Assembly (NCBI RefSeq): GCF_902506505.1
Contig: NZ_LR733406.1
Coordinates: 310,001 to 374,000, forward strand
DNA length: 64,000 nucleotides
Direction of reading: 5' to 3'
From: Pseudomonas sp. 8AS
GTDB lineage: Bacteria; Pseudomonadota; Gammaproteobacteria; Pseudomonadales; Pseudomonadaceae
The position numbers and the translations under genes are program-made. This document shows, piece by piece, positions 49,701 to 57,767 of this stretch. How positions within the stretch are numbered: the first letter of the stretch is position 1; the number at the start of each line of letters is the position of its first letter. Below the pieces are notes generated by a model. That model ran no database searches. It was not told where the DNA came from and was given only the letters and a program-made list of their open reading frames with translations.

Positions 49701-50314
49701 CAGGCGCGACTGTCGACCGCCACGTCCGGCTGATTGAGATAACGCCCGGCGGTGTCGAGCAGCACGGCATGGTCGGCGAAGTGCCAGTTGCAGTAGCGGG
49801 TGCCGCCGACGTCCTTGGTCAGGCGCTGGGCGTCGCCCTTGCTCAGTGGGAAGTCCAGGCCGGAGAAGTCCAGCAGGCTGGTCTTGCCGCTGCCCTGCGG
49901 GCCGATCAGCAGGTACCAGGGCAGTTCGTTGCGCCATTTGTCGCTGCGCCCGCGGTACAGGCTGGAGCTCTTCAGGGTGCGCAGGGCCTGCTTGAAGCGG
50001 CCGCGCAGTTCGACCTGTTCCTCGCTGATCAGACCGTCGCGGCGCAGGCGCTCCTGGGCGTCGACGTCATCCGCTTCGGCCTTCTTGCGCTGATTGGCGC
50101 GCCAGCTGATGAACACGATGAACAGGCCCCAGGCCAGGAACAGCAGGCTGATACTGACCAGGCGGCTGGCCGCCGATTCCCAGAACTTGCTGTCGGCCAC
50201 TGCCAGCAGCGGCCCGACGAACCACACCAGCAGGGCCAGGAACAATACCAGGCACAGGCTCCAGACCCAGGTCTGGCGCAGGAAGGTGGCGGTTTTCTTG
50301 AGAAAATCCTTCAT
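46793..50314 (-). CDS. tssM: T6SS membrane complex protein TssM (IcmF)
   Basis: 1173 residues. Two N-terminal membrane helices (CLVLFLALLVWFVGPLLAVA; SISLLFLAWGLFIVFISW), a cytoplasmic NTPase domain with Walker A GPQGSGKT at 138-145, a third helix near residue 450 (AGAAACLVLFGLLWG), then a large periplasmic part. With TssJ and TssL it forms the trans-envelope channel. Six bases after tssL. Confidence 0.97.
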   Translation of the reverse strand: MKDFLKKTATFLRQTWVWSLCLVLFLALLVWFVGPLLAVADSKFWESAASRLVSISLLFLAWGLFIVFISWRANQRKKAEADDVDAQERLRRDGLISEEQVELRGRFKQALRTLKSSSLYRGRSDKWRNELPWYLLIGPQGSGKTSLLDFSGLDFPLSKGDAQRLTKDVGGTRYCNWHFADHAVLLDTAGRYLNQPDVAVDSRAWHTLLNLLRKRRARPLNGVLVNIPVDSLLYHNELELENLARQVRQRLHEIHAELRVEVPVYLVLSKADKILGFDEFFDQLSREESDQVLGASLRKEQNATEAGVIRQEFEELLRRLNSQVILRMHQERDTQRRGRILDFPHQLGQLGERLCLFVELAFSGNRYQRSSHLRGFYLTSAPQLSDALDPSTTSIGRNLGLAGSTLPTYRSGRARFINQLLSRVIFPEADLAGLDDKEVRRIDWRQRALYAGAAACLVLFGLLWGNSYSANHGRLEQLRELAQQLGRAGESLNPKDEAQQVLPLLDSSYAATQVFPAPSAAALLERGGLYQGAEVDPTVHQAYRRQLESELLPRVARQLEGQIRANRDDRELLLGSLRAYLMLNLEQRREAAYLQDWLAADWSLRYAGAEPTQKGLNGHFQRLLAEPFAAYPLNDALVAEARQILRNESLANVVYRMLRDQARSLPEYRLSQQLGSQATLFLGSDYSIPGLYTQKGYQQYFVAQGLGLVRDILRDNWVLGEGNQLSDQDLGRLLVELEQLYFRDYANYWGEAIAQLSLEPIGNTAQGILQLSALTAANSPLLQVLVEVRENTRFDLPAAADQVDQLAAQAKLGKKAKLAAAAAEQGIGAIAKSLPDTARRALQRRFEPLHRLLDDNSGAGPELAATLQALDALQLQFSGLAHASAPEQAAFEMAKARMAGRPDAINQVRSSAARLPQPVGNWLSLIADDSWQLVLNDAYGYLNKRYRSELYAFYKESLFKRYPFSAKSDSDVAIADFREFFKADGVADGFVDRYLKAFVSDSEGKYQLRRLDGQGLPLSPAFLKQINQTQVIRRSFFAENPSEPLVLFKLEPFTLDYSLNRADFQYGGKQMEYRHGPIVATAFRWPAEGDSERSSLVLEEQGGRRVGIEKSSGPWALFRLLDLMQVEQHSGRDVLILKANLQGLQAKYLLHSQRSPNPFDASLLRDFKLPATL

Positions 50315-50320
50315 CTCAAC

Positions 50321-51184
50321 TTATCCCTGAGTGGATTGCGCGGCGGCCGGAACGACCTCGACCGCCTGGTAGGGCTGCAGCACGGTGCTGCGCTGCTCGT
50401 GCAGCACCCAGCTGAAAGCGGTGTAGAGCAGGGCCAGGCCAGCGACCGTGGCCACCGCCACCAGCCAGCCGGGCACTATGCGCACCAGGCGCCGACGGCC
50501 GTCCTTGAGGCCCTGCCAGTGCGGCGACAGCTCGCGCGGAATGTCGCCGCGCAGCTGGCGGATCTGCCGGTACAGGCTGTCGCGGATCGCTTCCAGTTCG
50601 AGCATGCCGCGCGGCAGCACGCGGTATTTGCCCTCGAAGCCGAGCGACAGGCAGATGTACATCAGCTCGAGCATGGCCAGGTGCTTGACCGGGTTGCGCG
50701 ACAGGTGCTCGAGCAGCTGGAAGAACTTCTCGCCGCCGAAGGTCTCGTTGTGAAAGCTCGACAGCAGGCTCATCTGCGACCAGGCGCTCTCGTTGCCCCA
50801 GGGCGTGGTCACCACCGCCTCGTCGACCACCGTGCACAGCACGTAGCGCGCGGCCATCACCTGGCCGCCCTCGGCGCCTTCCTGCAGGGCGCGGTGCTCG
50901 AACAGCTTGATCGCCACGTTGAGGCGTTCGTTGAGCGCCTGGAAGTTCTCCGCGCTGGCGCTGTTCTTCAGCCGCACCACTTCCGAGAGCAGCAGCGCGC
51001 TGGCGGCCACCAGCGGGTTGAAGCTGATGTTGAAGACTTCCGCCGGGCGCATGCGCGCGGCATACACCATGCGTTCCTCGAGCTGCTCCATGGGCGGTGC
51101 GGCAAAGTCGGTCAGCGGGCTGCGCGCCGCGCCGGCAGTCTGGCGGTTGAGGACGACGGTCTTGTCCTGTGCTTCCTTGATCAT
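50321..51184 (-). CDS. tssL: T6SS membrane complex protein TssL (DotU)
   Basis: 287 residues. Cytoplasmic DotU domain (VLCTVVDEAVVTTPWGNESAW; FHNETFGGEKFF) and one C-terminal membrane anchor (LVAVATVAGLALLYTAFSWV). No peptidoglycan-binding OmpA domain is fused, so cell-wall anchoring must come from another protein. Two bases separate it from tssK. Confidence 0.96.
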   Translation of the reverse strand: MIKEAQDKTVVLNRQTAGAARSPLTDFAAPPMEQLEERMVYAARMRPAEVFNISFNPLVAASALLLSEVVRLKNSASAENFQALNERLNVAIKLFEHRALQEGAEGGQVMAARYVLCTVVDEAVVTTPWGNESAWSQMSLLSSFHNETFGGEKFFQLLEHLSRNPVKHLAMLELMYICLSLGFEGKYRVLPRGMLELEAIRDSLYRQIRQLRGDIPRELSPHWQGLKDGRRRLVRIVPGWLVAVATVAGLALLYTAFSWVLHEQRSTVLQPYQAVEVVPAAAQSTQG

Positions 51185-51186
51185 GT

Positions 51187-52518
51187 TCAGCTCCTGATCG
51201 CCCAGAATTTCAGCTCAAGCCCGGAGAAGTCCCCGGACACGTGGAAGGCAAACCCGCCCGAGCTTTCCAGTTGCGCCAGCTCTTCCGAGCCGAGCTCCAG
51301 GGCGAAGTAGGTCTTGTCCGAGTGGAAGGGGATCTGCCGCGGCGCCACCGGCAGCGGTTTCACCTTGATCCCCGGCAGGTGCAGGTTGACCAGCTGGCGG
51401 ATGCGCTCCACCGCGCCGATCTTCAGGTGCGCCGGCAGGCGCTTGCGCAGCTCCTCGGAGTCGCACTGGGCGCTGGCGGCGAGGATGAACTCGGCGCTGG
51501 TCAGCAGCTTGTGGTCCTGCAGCGGCGAGACCTGGATGCCGTACTGGCGTTGCTGCAGCGGCAGCTCGATGGCGTGCTGTTCGAGCACCATCGACAGCAC
51601 CTGGCGCAGCGCGTCCATCAGCTTGCGGAAGCTGCCGCCCTGGTCGTTGTGCAGGTAGCGGCTGTCCAGGCGCGGGCGCTTGTGGTCGCTGGCGAAGGTG
51701 GCCAGCTCGCCGAGCAGGCCGACCAGCTCGCGGTAGATGCGCTCCGGGTGCAGCTGCTCCAGCGACAGGTAATGGCGCAGCTGCGGCTCGTAGCGGTTGA
51801 CCAGCTGCAGCATGAGGAAGTCACCGACTTCGGTATTGCCCAGCTTGCCGGCCGCGCGCACGCGCTCGGCGAGGATGTCGCCGCGGTGGCCGAGCATGCT
51901 GATCACTTCCTTGAGGTAGGCCAGCAATGTGTTCGACGCCTGCACATGGAGGAAGGTCGGGCTGAAGTCCGGGTCGAGCACGACCACCCCGTCCGGGCTG
52001 GTGTCGAGGATTTCCGCGACCTTGAGTTTGACGAAGGCCTGGTCGGTCTGCTGCTCGCCGAGCAGCAGGCGGAAGTCCGGACGGCCGCAGCTGACCTGGC
52101 TGGCGGCGCTGTCGCCGGCATTCGAGTCGGCCACGATCAGCTCCTGGGCGCGGTAGCGCGCCAGCACGTCTTGCTGCTCGGCGCGGCGGCTCTCGATGTG
52201 GTTGCCGGTGACCAGCGGCAGGGCCAGGTACACCGGGGTGGCCGAGGTGTTCGGCGGCACGTCGATGGCCAGCGGCTCGCGCGCGGCGTCGATCTCGAAC
52301 AGGCTGCCGTCCGGCAGCACGCCGCCGGCCTGGCTCAGCACCAGCTTGCCCATGCCGAGGAACTGGCGGTCGATCTCCAGGCTGAAGAAGCCCCAGGGAT
52401 AGACCTCCAGCAGGCGGGTACGGGCCTTGAGCTGGTGTTCGTAGTAACGGTCGCTTTGCTGGAAGTGCTGCGGGCGCAGGAGCATCCCTTCTTGCCAGAC
52501 TACCTTGAGCATTTCCAT
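51187..52518 (-). CDS. tssK: T6SS baseplate protein TssK
   Basis: 443 residues, starting VVWQEGMLLRPQHFQQSDRY, the family N terminus. TssK trimers connect the baseplate to the TssJLM complex. Four bases after tssJ. Confidence 0.97.
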   Translation of the reverse strand: MEMLKVVWQEGMLLRPQHFQQSDRYYEHQLKARTRLLEVYPWGFFSLEIDRQFLGMGKLVLSQAGGVLPDGSLFEIDAAREPLAIDVPPNTSATPVYLALPLVTGNHIESRRAEQQDVLARYRAQELIVADSNAGDSAASQVSCGRPDFRLLLGEQQTDQAFVKLKVAEILDTSPDGVVVLDPDFSPTFLHVQASNTLLAYLKEVISMLGHRGDILAERVRAAGKLGNTEVGDFLMLQLVNRYEPQLRHYLSLEQLHPERIYRELVGLLGELATFASDHKRPRLDSRYLHNDQGGSFRKLMDALRQVLSMVLEQHAIELPLQQRQYGIQVSPLQDHKLLTSAEFILAASAQCDSEELRKRLPAHLKIGAVERIRQLVNLHLPGIKVKPLPVAPRQIPFHSDKTYFALELGSEELAQLESSGGFAFHVSGDFSGLELKFWAIRS

Positions 52519-52522
52519 GTGC

Positions 52523-53023
52523 TCAGTCCTCTTCCTGTGCGTCGCTCAGCGCCTGCAGGCCGCGCTTGTCCAGGCTCACGCCGGCCTGGTTGATCTCGCC
52601 TTCCTGCAGCGACACGACGAAGCGCCAGCTGGCCTCCGGCAGATCGCGGTAGGCGGCCACCACGCCGACGTAGCGGCTGCCCGGCTGCACCGCAAGTTTC
52701 AGTTCGCGGGTTTCGCCGGGGCGCACTTCCAGCTCCTCGAAGCTGACCAGGTCGGGCATCAGCGATTCCTTCGGGCGCTGGTAGAGGGAGAAGAAGTCGG
52801 CGTTGTTGAACGACGAGGGATTCTTCAGCTCCAGCAGGCGCACCACGATCGGCGAGGGGCGGCCGTGCAGGTCCGGGTTGAGGTCGTCGCTGGCGGCCAG
52901 GGTCAGGTCGAGCTTGGTCTTGTCCGAGAAGGGCGACAGGCTGGCGCAGCCGCCCAGGACGACGAGTAGAGGCAACAGGCTGAGGCTGATAAGACGGCGC
53001 ATGGCATTCATCCTTGCTTTCAT
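52523..53023 (-). CDS. tssJ: T6SS outer-membrane lipoprotein TssJ
   Basis: 166 residues from the first ATG, with lipoprotein signal and lipobox LGGC (LLPLLVVLGGCASLSPF). The mature domain matches TssJ (ADFFSLYQRPKESLMPDLVS). The ATG at 53023 overlaps the fha stop (ATGA), but ATG codons at 53011 and 53002 are also possible; the last has AGGA about seven bases upstream and gives a more typical signal (MRRLISLSL). Confidence 0.93.
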   Translation of the reverse strand: MKARMNAMRRLISLSLLPLLVVLGGCASLSPFSDKTKLDLTLAASDDLNPDLHGRPSPIVVRLLELKNPSSFNNADFFSLYQRPKESLMPDLVSFEELEVRPGETRELKLAVQPGSRYVGVVAAYRDLPEASWRFVVSLQEGEINQAGVSLDKRGLQALSDAQEED

Positions 53024-54249
53024 TCTTGGAAGTCGGTGTTGAGCGTGGCGATCAGGCGCACCTGCTCTTCGTAGGTCTTGGCGAAGTCGCGGGCGAACAG
53101 GCGCTGGCTCCAGTCGTCGTCCTGCTCGAGCAGGCGGTACTGGCGCTGGTAGGCGCGCCAGCGGCTGCCGGCGGTGGCCAGCAGCGGTTTGCGTTCCTGT
53201 TCGAAGCGCAGGGTGAGCTGCTCCGGGGCGAACTGGTCGAACAGGCCCTTGACCGCCGCGCGGCTGGCGGCGAACAGCGCCACCTGGTGCGCCTGCAGGT
53301 CGCGGAAGGCGCGGCCGACGGCCTGCTCGGCGGCCAGCTGGCTGGGCTTGTTGCTGCGCAACAGGGCCTGCAGCGCCTCGCTGGCATCGGCGCTGTGCTT
53401 GAGCGGGTTGTTGCCGGCGCTCTGCACGGTGGTCAGGGCCAGGCGCAGTTCGTTTTTCAGCTCGCCACGGGTGCGCAGGCTCTGCTGCAGGCCGCCAATG
53501 CTCTGCTTGAGCAGGCGTGCGGCATTCAGCGCCAGGGCCTGACGGCCGGCTTCGTCGAGGTCGTCGAGCGGCACGCCGAGGGCGTCGCCGAAGCGCTGCC
53601 AGAACGCCGCGTCCTGTGGCTCGCTGGCAACCGTCGGGCGCGGCTGCGCGCTCGGCTCGCTGACGCGCACGGCAATCGGCTCGGCAGCCACCGGCGCCTC
53701 CACCAGCTCCGGCAGCAGCAGGCTTTCCATGTCGATGCGCGCGTACTGGCTGCGCTCGAACTGTTCCTCCGGCTCCTGCACCAGGCCGGCGAATTCATCC
53801 AGGCTGCTGTAGCCGCGGGGGCGCTGTTCGAGGGCGGCGATCGGGTCGAGGTCGAGGAAGGCGTCATCCGGGATGATGCTGCCGGCCGCCTGGCGCTGGC
53901 CGATCTGCTCCTCGAACTGCGCCGGGTCCTGCAGCACGCGGGCGCGGATTTCCACCTCGCCCAGGCAGAACACGTCACCGTGCTGGATGCGCAGTGGCTC
54001 GCCATGGCGCAGGCTGGCGCCGCTGTCCTTGAGCTGGATGCCGTTGCTGCTGGTGTCGGTCAGGTAGAAGTGGCCGTCGCTGTAGCTGACCTGGGCATGC
54101 CGGCTGGAGAGGATGCGCTTGCTGTCGGGGATCGCCCAGTCGCAGTCCTCGCCGCGGCCGATCACGCCGCCGCTCTTCTTGAAACTCTTGCTGGTCAGCA
54201 GGCCGGGGGCGAATTGCTGGGCGCTGACGACGTCGAAAACCAGTTCCAT
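53020..54249 (-). CDS. fha: T6SS FHA-domain protein (Fha2/TagH-like)
   Basis: 409 residues. N-terminal FHA domain with GRGEDCDWAIPD, SSRHAQVSY and TDTSSNGIQL, which binds phosphothreonine; an acidic linker; and a C-terminal type VI domain (KQSIGGLQQSLRTRGELKNE; WRAYQRQYRLLEQDDDW). It is the likely target or reader of the Stk1-like kinase in this cluster. Preceded by the lipase module that is absent at this place in the P. aeruginosa HSI-II order. Confidence 0.94.
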   Translation of the reverse strand: MELVFDVVSAQQFAPGLLTSKSFKKSGGVIGRGEDCDWAIPDSKRILSSRHAQVSYSDGHFYLTDTSSNGIQLKDSGASLRHGEPLRIQHGDVFCLGEVEIRARVLQDPAQFEEQIGQRQAAGSIIPDDAFLDLDPIAALEQRPRGYSSLDEFAGLVQEPEEQFERSQYARIDMESLLLPELVEAPVAAEPIAVRVSEPSAQPRPTVASEPQDAAFWQRFGDALGVPLDDLDEAGRQALALNAARLLKQSIGGLQQSLRTRGELKNELRLALTTVQSAGNNPLKHSADASEALQALLRSNKPSQLAAEQAVGRAFRDLQAHQVALFAASRAAVKGLFDQFAPEQLTLRFEQERKPLLATAGSRWRAYQRQYRLLEQDDDWSQRLFARDFAKTYEEQVRLIATLNTDFQE

Positions 54250-54269
54250 GGTCTGTGTGCTCCTGGGTG

Positions 54270-54428
54270 TTACTTGGCGCGTTGTTCGGCTTGCGGATCG
54301 CCCAGCGGGCGGTAGTCGTCGTCGCTGGATTTGTAGTTGCCGCTGCAGCCGGCCAGGCCAAGCAGGACGGCCAGCAGGGTGGTAATCAGTGGGAGCGTTT
54401 TCATACGGAGTACCTTGTGTCCAGACAT
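54270..54428 (-). CDS. Very small lipoprotein, paralogue of the next one
   Basis: 52 residues from ATG at 54428 (MSGHKVLRMKTLPLITTLLA) or 44 from ATG at 54404. Lipobox LAGC, then SGNYKSSDDDYRPLGDP and a charged end. The first 35 or so codons align with the lipoprotein at 54468-54803 (HK.L..KT..LI.TLL..LL.L.GCSGN..SSD), and the upstream DNA is also alike, so the two arose by duplication. The mature part is only about 24 residues. Too short to assign; possibly a truncated immunity protein. It lies 20 bases before fha. Confidence 0.65.
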   Translation of the reverse strand: MSGHKVLRMKTLPLITTLLAVLLGLAGCSGNYKSSDDDYRPLGDPQAEQRAK

Positions 54429-54467
54429 ATTCGGTTTCTTGCAGCTAGCTGCCCTTGATGAAGAAAT

Positions 54468-54803
54468 CTAAAAACTCATGCCGGCTTCAATATTTTCTTC
54501 GTAATTTGAGAGCGTTTTCATAACGCTCTCGTTGCCGGAGTATTTTTCTCTTAACTGCTTAAGCCTTTGGTCGGTGCCTTTGCAGTATTTATTGATATCG
54601 CTGATAACCCGGTTGAGCCGATCCGGCTCGGTAGGCTCAGGTATATCTCCACGTAGAGCATCACAGTTGTCCCTGCTACTTACGTAGTCGGAGACGTCGC
54701 TGGATTGGGAGTTGCCGGAGCAGCCGTCCAGGCAAAGCAAAGCGCTCAGCAGGGTGCCGATGAGTAGGTGAGTTTTCCGATGGAGTCCCTTGTGTTCAGG
54801 CAT
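54468..54803 (-). CDS. Small lipoprotein, candidate immunity protein for the lipase
   Basis: 111 residues. ATG at 54803 (MPEHKGLHRKTHLLIGTLLS), lipobox ending in DGC, then GNSQSSDVSDYVSSRDNCDA. The mature domain is helical (RLNRVISDINKYCKGTDQRL) with two cysteines. It overlaps the lipase effector stop by eight bases. Position and export suggest that it protects against the lipase in the periplasm; no known domain recognised. Confidence 0.7.
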   Translation of the reverse strand: MPEHKGLHRKTHLLIGTLLSALLCLDGCSGNSQSSDVSDYVSSRDNCDALRGDIPEPTEPDRLNRVISDINKYCKGTDQRLKQLREKYSGNESVMKTLSNYEENIEAGMSF

Positions 54804-56940
54804 ATGTGATTTCCCTATCCCGCGGCAGCCGTGCATGCAATGAGGTCTGCGATGGCTGATTACGCGGATGTTGCAACCAGCGGCTGATCAGGCTGTCGAG
54901 CAGCGGGTTGGCTGCCTGGGCGCCATAGAGCTCGGACTTACCAATACGTTGGTGAGAGAGTTGGGCTATGCGACCTAGCGTGGTGGGCAGGCGCTCTTTC
55001 TCGTCTTGTACCCGTTGCAGGGCGCGCTCCAGCTCCCGGCGTTTTTGCACCACGGAGCCGATGCGGTTGTCGCTACCTAGTGCTTCATAGCGGCGCCGCG
55101 CCTGGGCCTCCCAGGCCTCCAGGTTTTCTCGGTAGTGCGCGATTTCGCGCTCCAGCCAGCGGGCTTCACGGGCACTCAAGTAGGTGTTGGTGGCCGATTC
55201 GCTGGCGGCTTTCCAGCGCAGCAAGGTGGCGTGGCAAGCCGGGATATAGCTGGTCATGAAGTGCTGTTCGATGGATATCAGCTGCTTCATGAAGGCCGCG
55301 CGGTCAGGCATGTCTGCACCGGCCTTGGCGCCGTAATAGGCACAGCCGGCATCCTCGATACCGGAGCAGTCGGGCTGCCAGAGCACCGAGGTTTCTTCCT
55401 GTGCGCCAAGTGTCAGTGGCAGGAAGTGGTGCTGGTGGCCGTGATGCTGGAAAGGGTCGCCCTGCAGGTTCGCCACGCCTGCCAGAAACGCCAGTGCCCC
55501 GGGACCGGTGGCGCCGCCGATCAGGGCCACCGCGCCCGGTATCAACAGACGGTTGTCGGTATCCATCCAGGTGGTCGGTACGCTGGGGATGGGGTCGTTG
55601 TGGTTAACGATGCGGTGATGCACCAGCGCGCTGGCGCCTTCGACAAAGGCCCGGTCACCGGCGCGGGGAGCGCCGTAGGTGTAGAGCAGGACTTCTGCTT
55701 TAAGCTTTTTGTCACGACGTATCCATTCCGCCAAAAGCAATGCAATGGCCCCGCCCAGACTATGCCCGCAGACGACGATCTTATGGCCGGTGAAGAAGTT
55801 GGCTAGATAGGGAGTAACGAACTTTTTAACCGCTTGGAAGGCATCGTAGAAACCATGGTGCGCCTGACCTACGCCTTCCTTGTAAAGTACCTGGGCAGCG
55901 TCGATATCGCGCAGCAAGTCAGGTGGATTTTCCTGGGTGCCGCGTACGCCGATCAGGATCATGCGATCGTCGTGGCTGATATAAGCCTGAGTATTGGTGT
56001 CAGCGTGGTTAAGGCTGTGTAGCTCCCAGGGTTGCTTGCGTTCCGTGTCCTTGGTATAGCGCTGAGGATCATAGGGCACCACCTCCAGGCGTTTGGAATA
56101 GGGCACCTCTTCCAGTAGCGGGTAGTAACTGTCGACTTTGGCGAAGCGACCGGGCTCGTCGTTCGGCGCGCCGGTCTGGATCTCCGCCAGACGTGCATTC
56201 AACACATGGCCGATGCTACCGGGCTGCGGGTACGTCGGTTGTTCCTGGCCCGGCTTGAATACATGACCGAAATCGGCATAGGCCAGGGTGGTGAACAAGG
56301 CCAGCTGGTAAGCGTCCAGCGCGGAAAACTCGGGGGTCAGCGACAGCAGCGGGCGCCAGGCGCGCAAGGCTTTTACTTCCAGCACATGGTGGCGGTTGGG
56401 CAGCAAGGCCACGCCAAAGCTGGCGTTGGCCGCGCCATTGGCCGCCAGCACCGCCGAGGGGCGCGGCGCGAGAATGGTCGAGGCGGGCGGCAGATGGCTG
56501 GTCACCTCGACCAGATCGCGTACTTCCACCCGATAGAATTCAGCCTGTTCACGCGCACCACGGGCCGGGCTGGGGCTGGGTTGTTCGGTTGGGCGTCGGA
56601 GAGTCTGTTCGGCTGCGACCTGAAGGGCTGTGATGGGGAGGGCGTAACTTTCCCGAACCATTAAGCGTTCGTACCAAGTATCCACCCCCCCTTCATATGG
56701 CTTGGAGAGCTGAACTAGAGCAGGCCCGCAGTACATATTCTCGACCAGCGCATAACCATCGCTATCCAGAACACCGTCGTACTGCTCGCCCTGTGTGTCG
56801 ACCAACTGGAACGTCAGCCCCGCATAGGGCCGGCCATCGCCGAACTCGTCGACCAAGCGCAGGCTCACCCATTGCTTGCGTAACGGGCACTGCTGGCCCT
56901 GTGCGGCAAGGGCCGCGGCAAATGTCTCGTCCATGAGCAT
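54796..56940 (-). CDS. T6SS lipase effector (class 3 lipase, GxSxG)
   Basis: 714 residues. An N-terminal domain of about 200 residues contains KQWVSLRLVDEFGDGRPYAG, similar to the carrier or docking regions of VgrG-linked effectors. The class 3 lipase core has the nucleophile elbow GHSLGG (Ser394) and later DPIPSVP and a histidine cluster (FQHHGHQHHFLP). A long charged helical C terminus follows. No signal peptide. Preceded by vgrG, a DUF4123 adaptor and a lipoprotein, so it is very likely delivered by T6SS; nearest named type is probably Tle2. Start ATG at 56940 shares a base with the upstream stop (TGATG). Confidence 0.85.
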   Translation of the reverse strand: MLMDETFAAALAAQGQQCPLRKQWVSLRLVDEFGDGRPYAGLTFQLVDTQGEQYDGVLDSDGYALVENMYCGPALVQLSKPYEGGVDTWYERLMVRESYALPITALQVAAEQTLRRPTEQPSPSPARGAREQAEFYRVEVRDLVEVTSHLPPASTILAPRPSAVLAANGAANASFGVALLPNRHHVLEVKALRAWRPLLSLTPEFSALDAYQLALFTTLAYADFGHVFKPGQEQPTYPQPGSIGHVLNARLAEIQTGAPNDEPGRFAKVDSYYPLLEEVPYSKRLEVVPYDPQRYTKDTERKQPWELHSLNHADTNTQAYISHDDRMILIGVRGTQENPPDLLRDIDAAQVLYKEGVGQAHHGFYDAFQAVKKFVTPYLANFFTGHKIVVCGHSLGGAIALLLAEWIRRDKKLKAEVLLYTYGAPRAGDRAFVEGASALVHHRIVNHNDPIPSVPTTWMDTDNRLLIPGAVALIGGATGPGALAFLAGVANLQGDPFQHHGHQHHFLPLTLGAQEETSVLWQPDCSGIEDAGCAYYGAKAGADMPDRAAFMKQLISIEQHFMTSYIPACHATLLRWKAASESATNTYLSAREARWLEREIAHYRENLEAWEAQARRRYEALGSDNRIGSVVQKRRELERALQRVQDEKERLPTTLGRIAQLSHQRIGKSELYGAQAANPLLDSLISRWLQHPRNQPSQTSLHARLPRDREITYA

Positions 56941-57767
56941 CACTCCGTGCAGTTCGGATAGACCGTGCATTCACGGCCATTCATCTGGAAGGTTCTGAAT
57001 GTTGGTGGGTTTTGGCAGCGCAGGTACTTGTCGGTTTCTATGCAGGGCTTCCAGCCAGACTCGGTGTTCAACCAAGTCCCTCGATAGAACGGGCGCTCTT
57101 CTTCGGACTGCTGGAACTCCACCCTTACGGTCTTGCCATCCAGTTCATCCCGCCGTAGTGCAGTGCCCACGCCGCTGCGCTTGTCATAGTCCTGGGGCAC
57201 CTGCCAGTGCTCGTCGGCCTTGTGGCAAGTCAGGATCTTCACCAGGGAATTGGTCTTGCCGATCAAACGAAACAGCCACATACATGTGCCGCGCAGCTCA
57301 CGCACGCCGCTGGCGGGGAAGTGCGGCACCGTTGCCGGTGGGTCGTCGTAAACCCTCAGCCCGGAACTATAGGTACCGGTGCCGAAGTCGCCTGAGGCAT
57401 AGGTGATATAGATGTTGAGTTGCACGGCCTCCAGCTTCATCTCGCAGCCGGCCTCGTGGTAGGCCAGCGGGATGCGGTAGCTGAAGGTCTGCGCCTCGGC
57501 CTTGCTGCCGGTTTCTTCCTGCTCGATATGCTTGCGCGGCATCTCCCCGCCCGCATTGGGGCTGTAGAAGGTGCAGGCGGCGGGTCGCTCGGGCTGGTAG
57601 TAGGCGGTGTACTGCAGGCTCGAAGCCGGCGGCAGGCTACCCTCCAGGGTGAAGCGGGTGAGGCTGGGGTAGCCGGTAGCGCTGATCACCCCTTCCTTGG
57701 CGGCGTTGCCGAGCAAGGAGCAGGCCGACAGGAGTGATATGGATAACAGCAAAATACAGCGCTTCAT
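56940..57767 (-). CDS. Lipoprotein of the lipase module, candidate immunity protein
   Basis: 275 residues. Starts MKRCILLLSISLLSACSLLG, a lipoprotein signal with lipobox SAC. The mature part contains many cysteines (AACTFYSP, AGCEMKLE, GTCMWLF, TCHKADE, CIETDKYLRC, ECTVYPNC). It lies between the DUF4123 adaptor and the lipase with four-base and one-base overlaps. An outer-membrane or periplasmic lipoprotein in this place is most likely an immunity protein. No domain recognised. Confidence 0.72.
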   Translation of the reverse strand: MKRCILLLSISLLSACSLLGNAAKEGVISATGYPSLTRFTLEGSLPPASSLQYTAYYQPERPAACTFYSPNAGGEMPRKHIEQEETGSKAEAQTFSYRIPLAYHEAGCEMKLEAVQLNIYITYASGDFGTGTYSSGLRVYDDPPATVPHFPASGVRELRGTCMWLFRLIGKTNSLVKILTCHKADEHWQVPQDYDKRSGVGTALRRDELDGKTVRVEFQQSEEERPFYRGTWLNTESGWKPCIETDKYLRCQNPPTFRTFQMNGRECTVYPNCTE

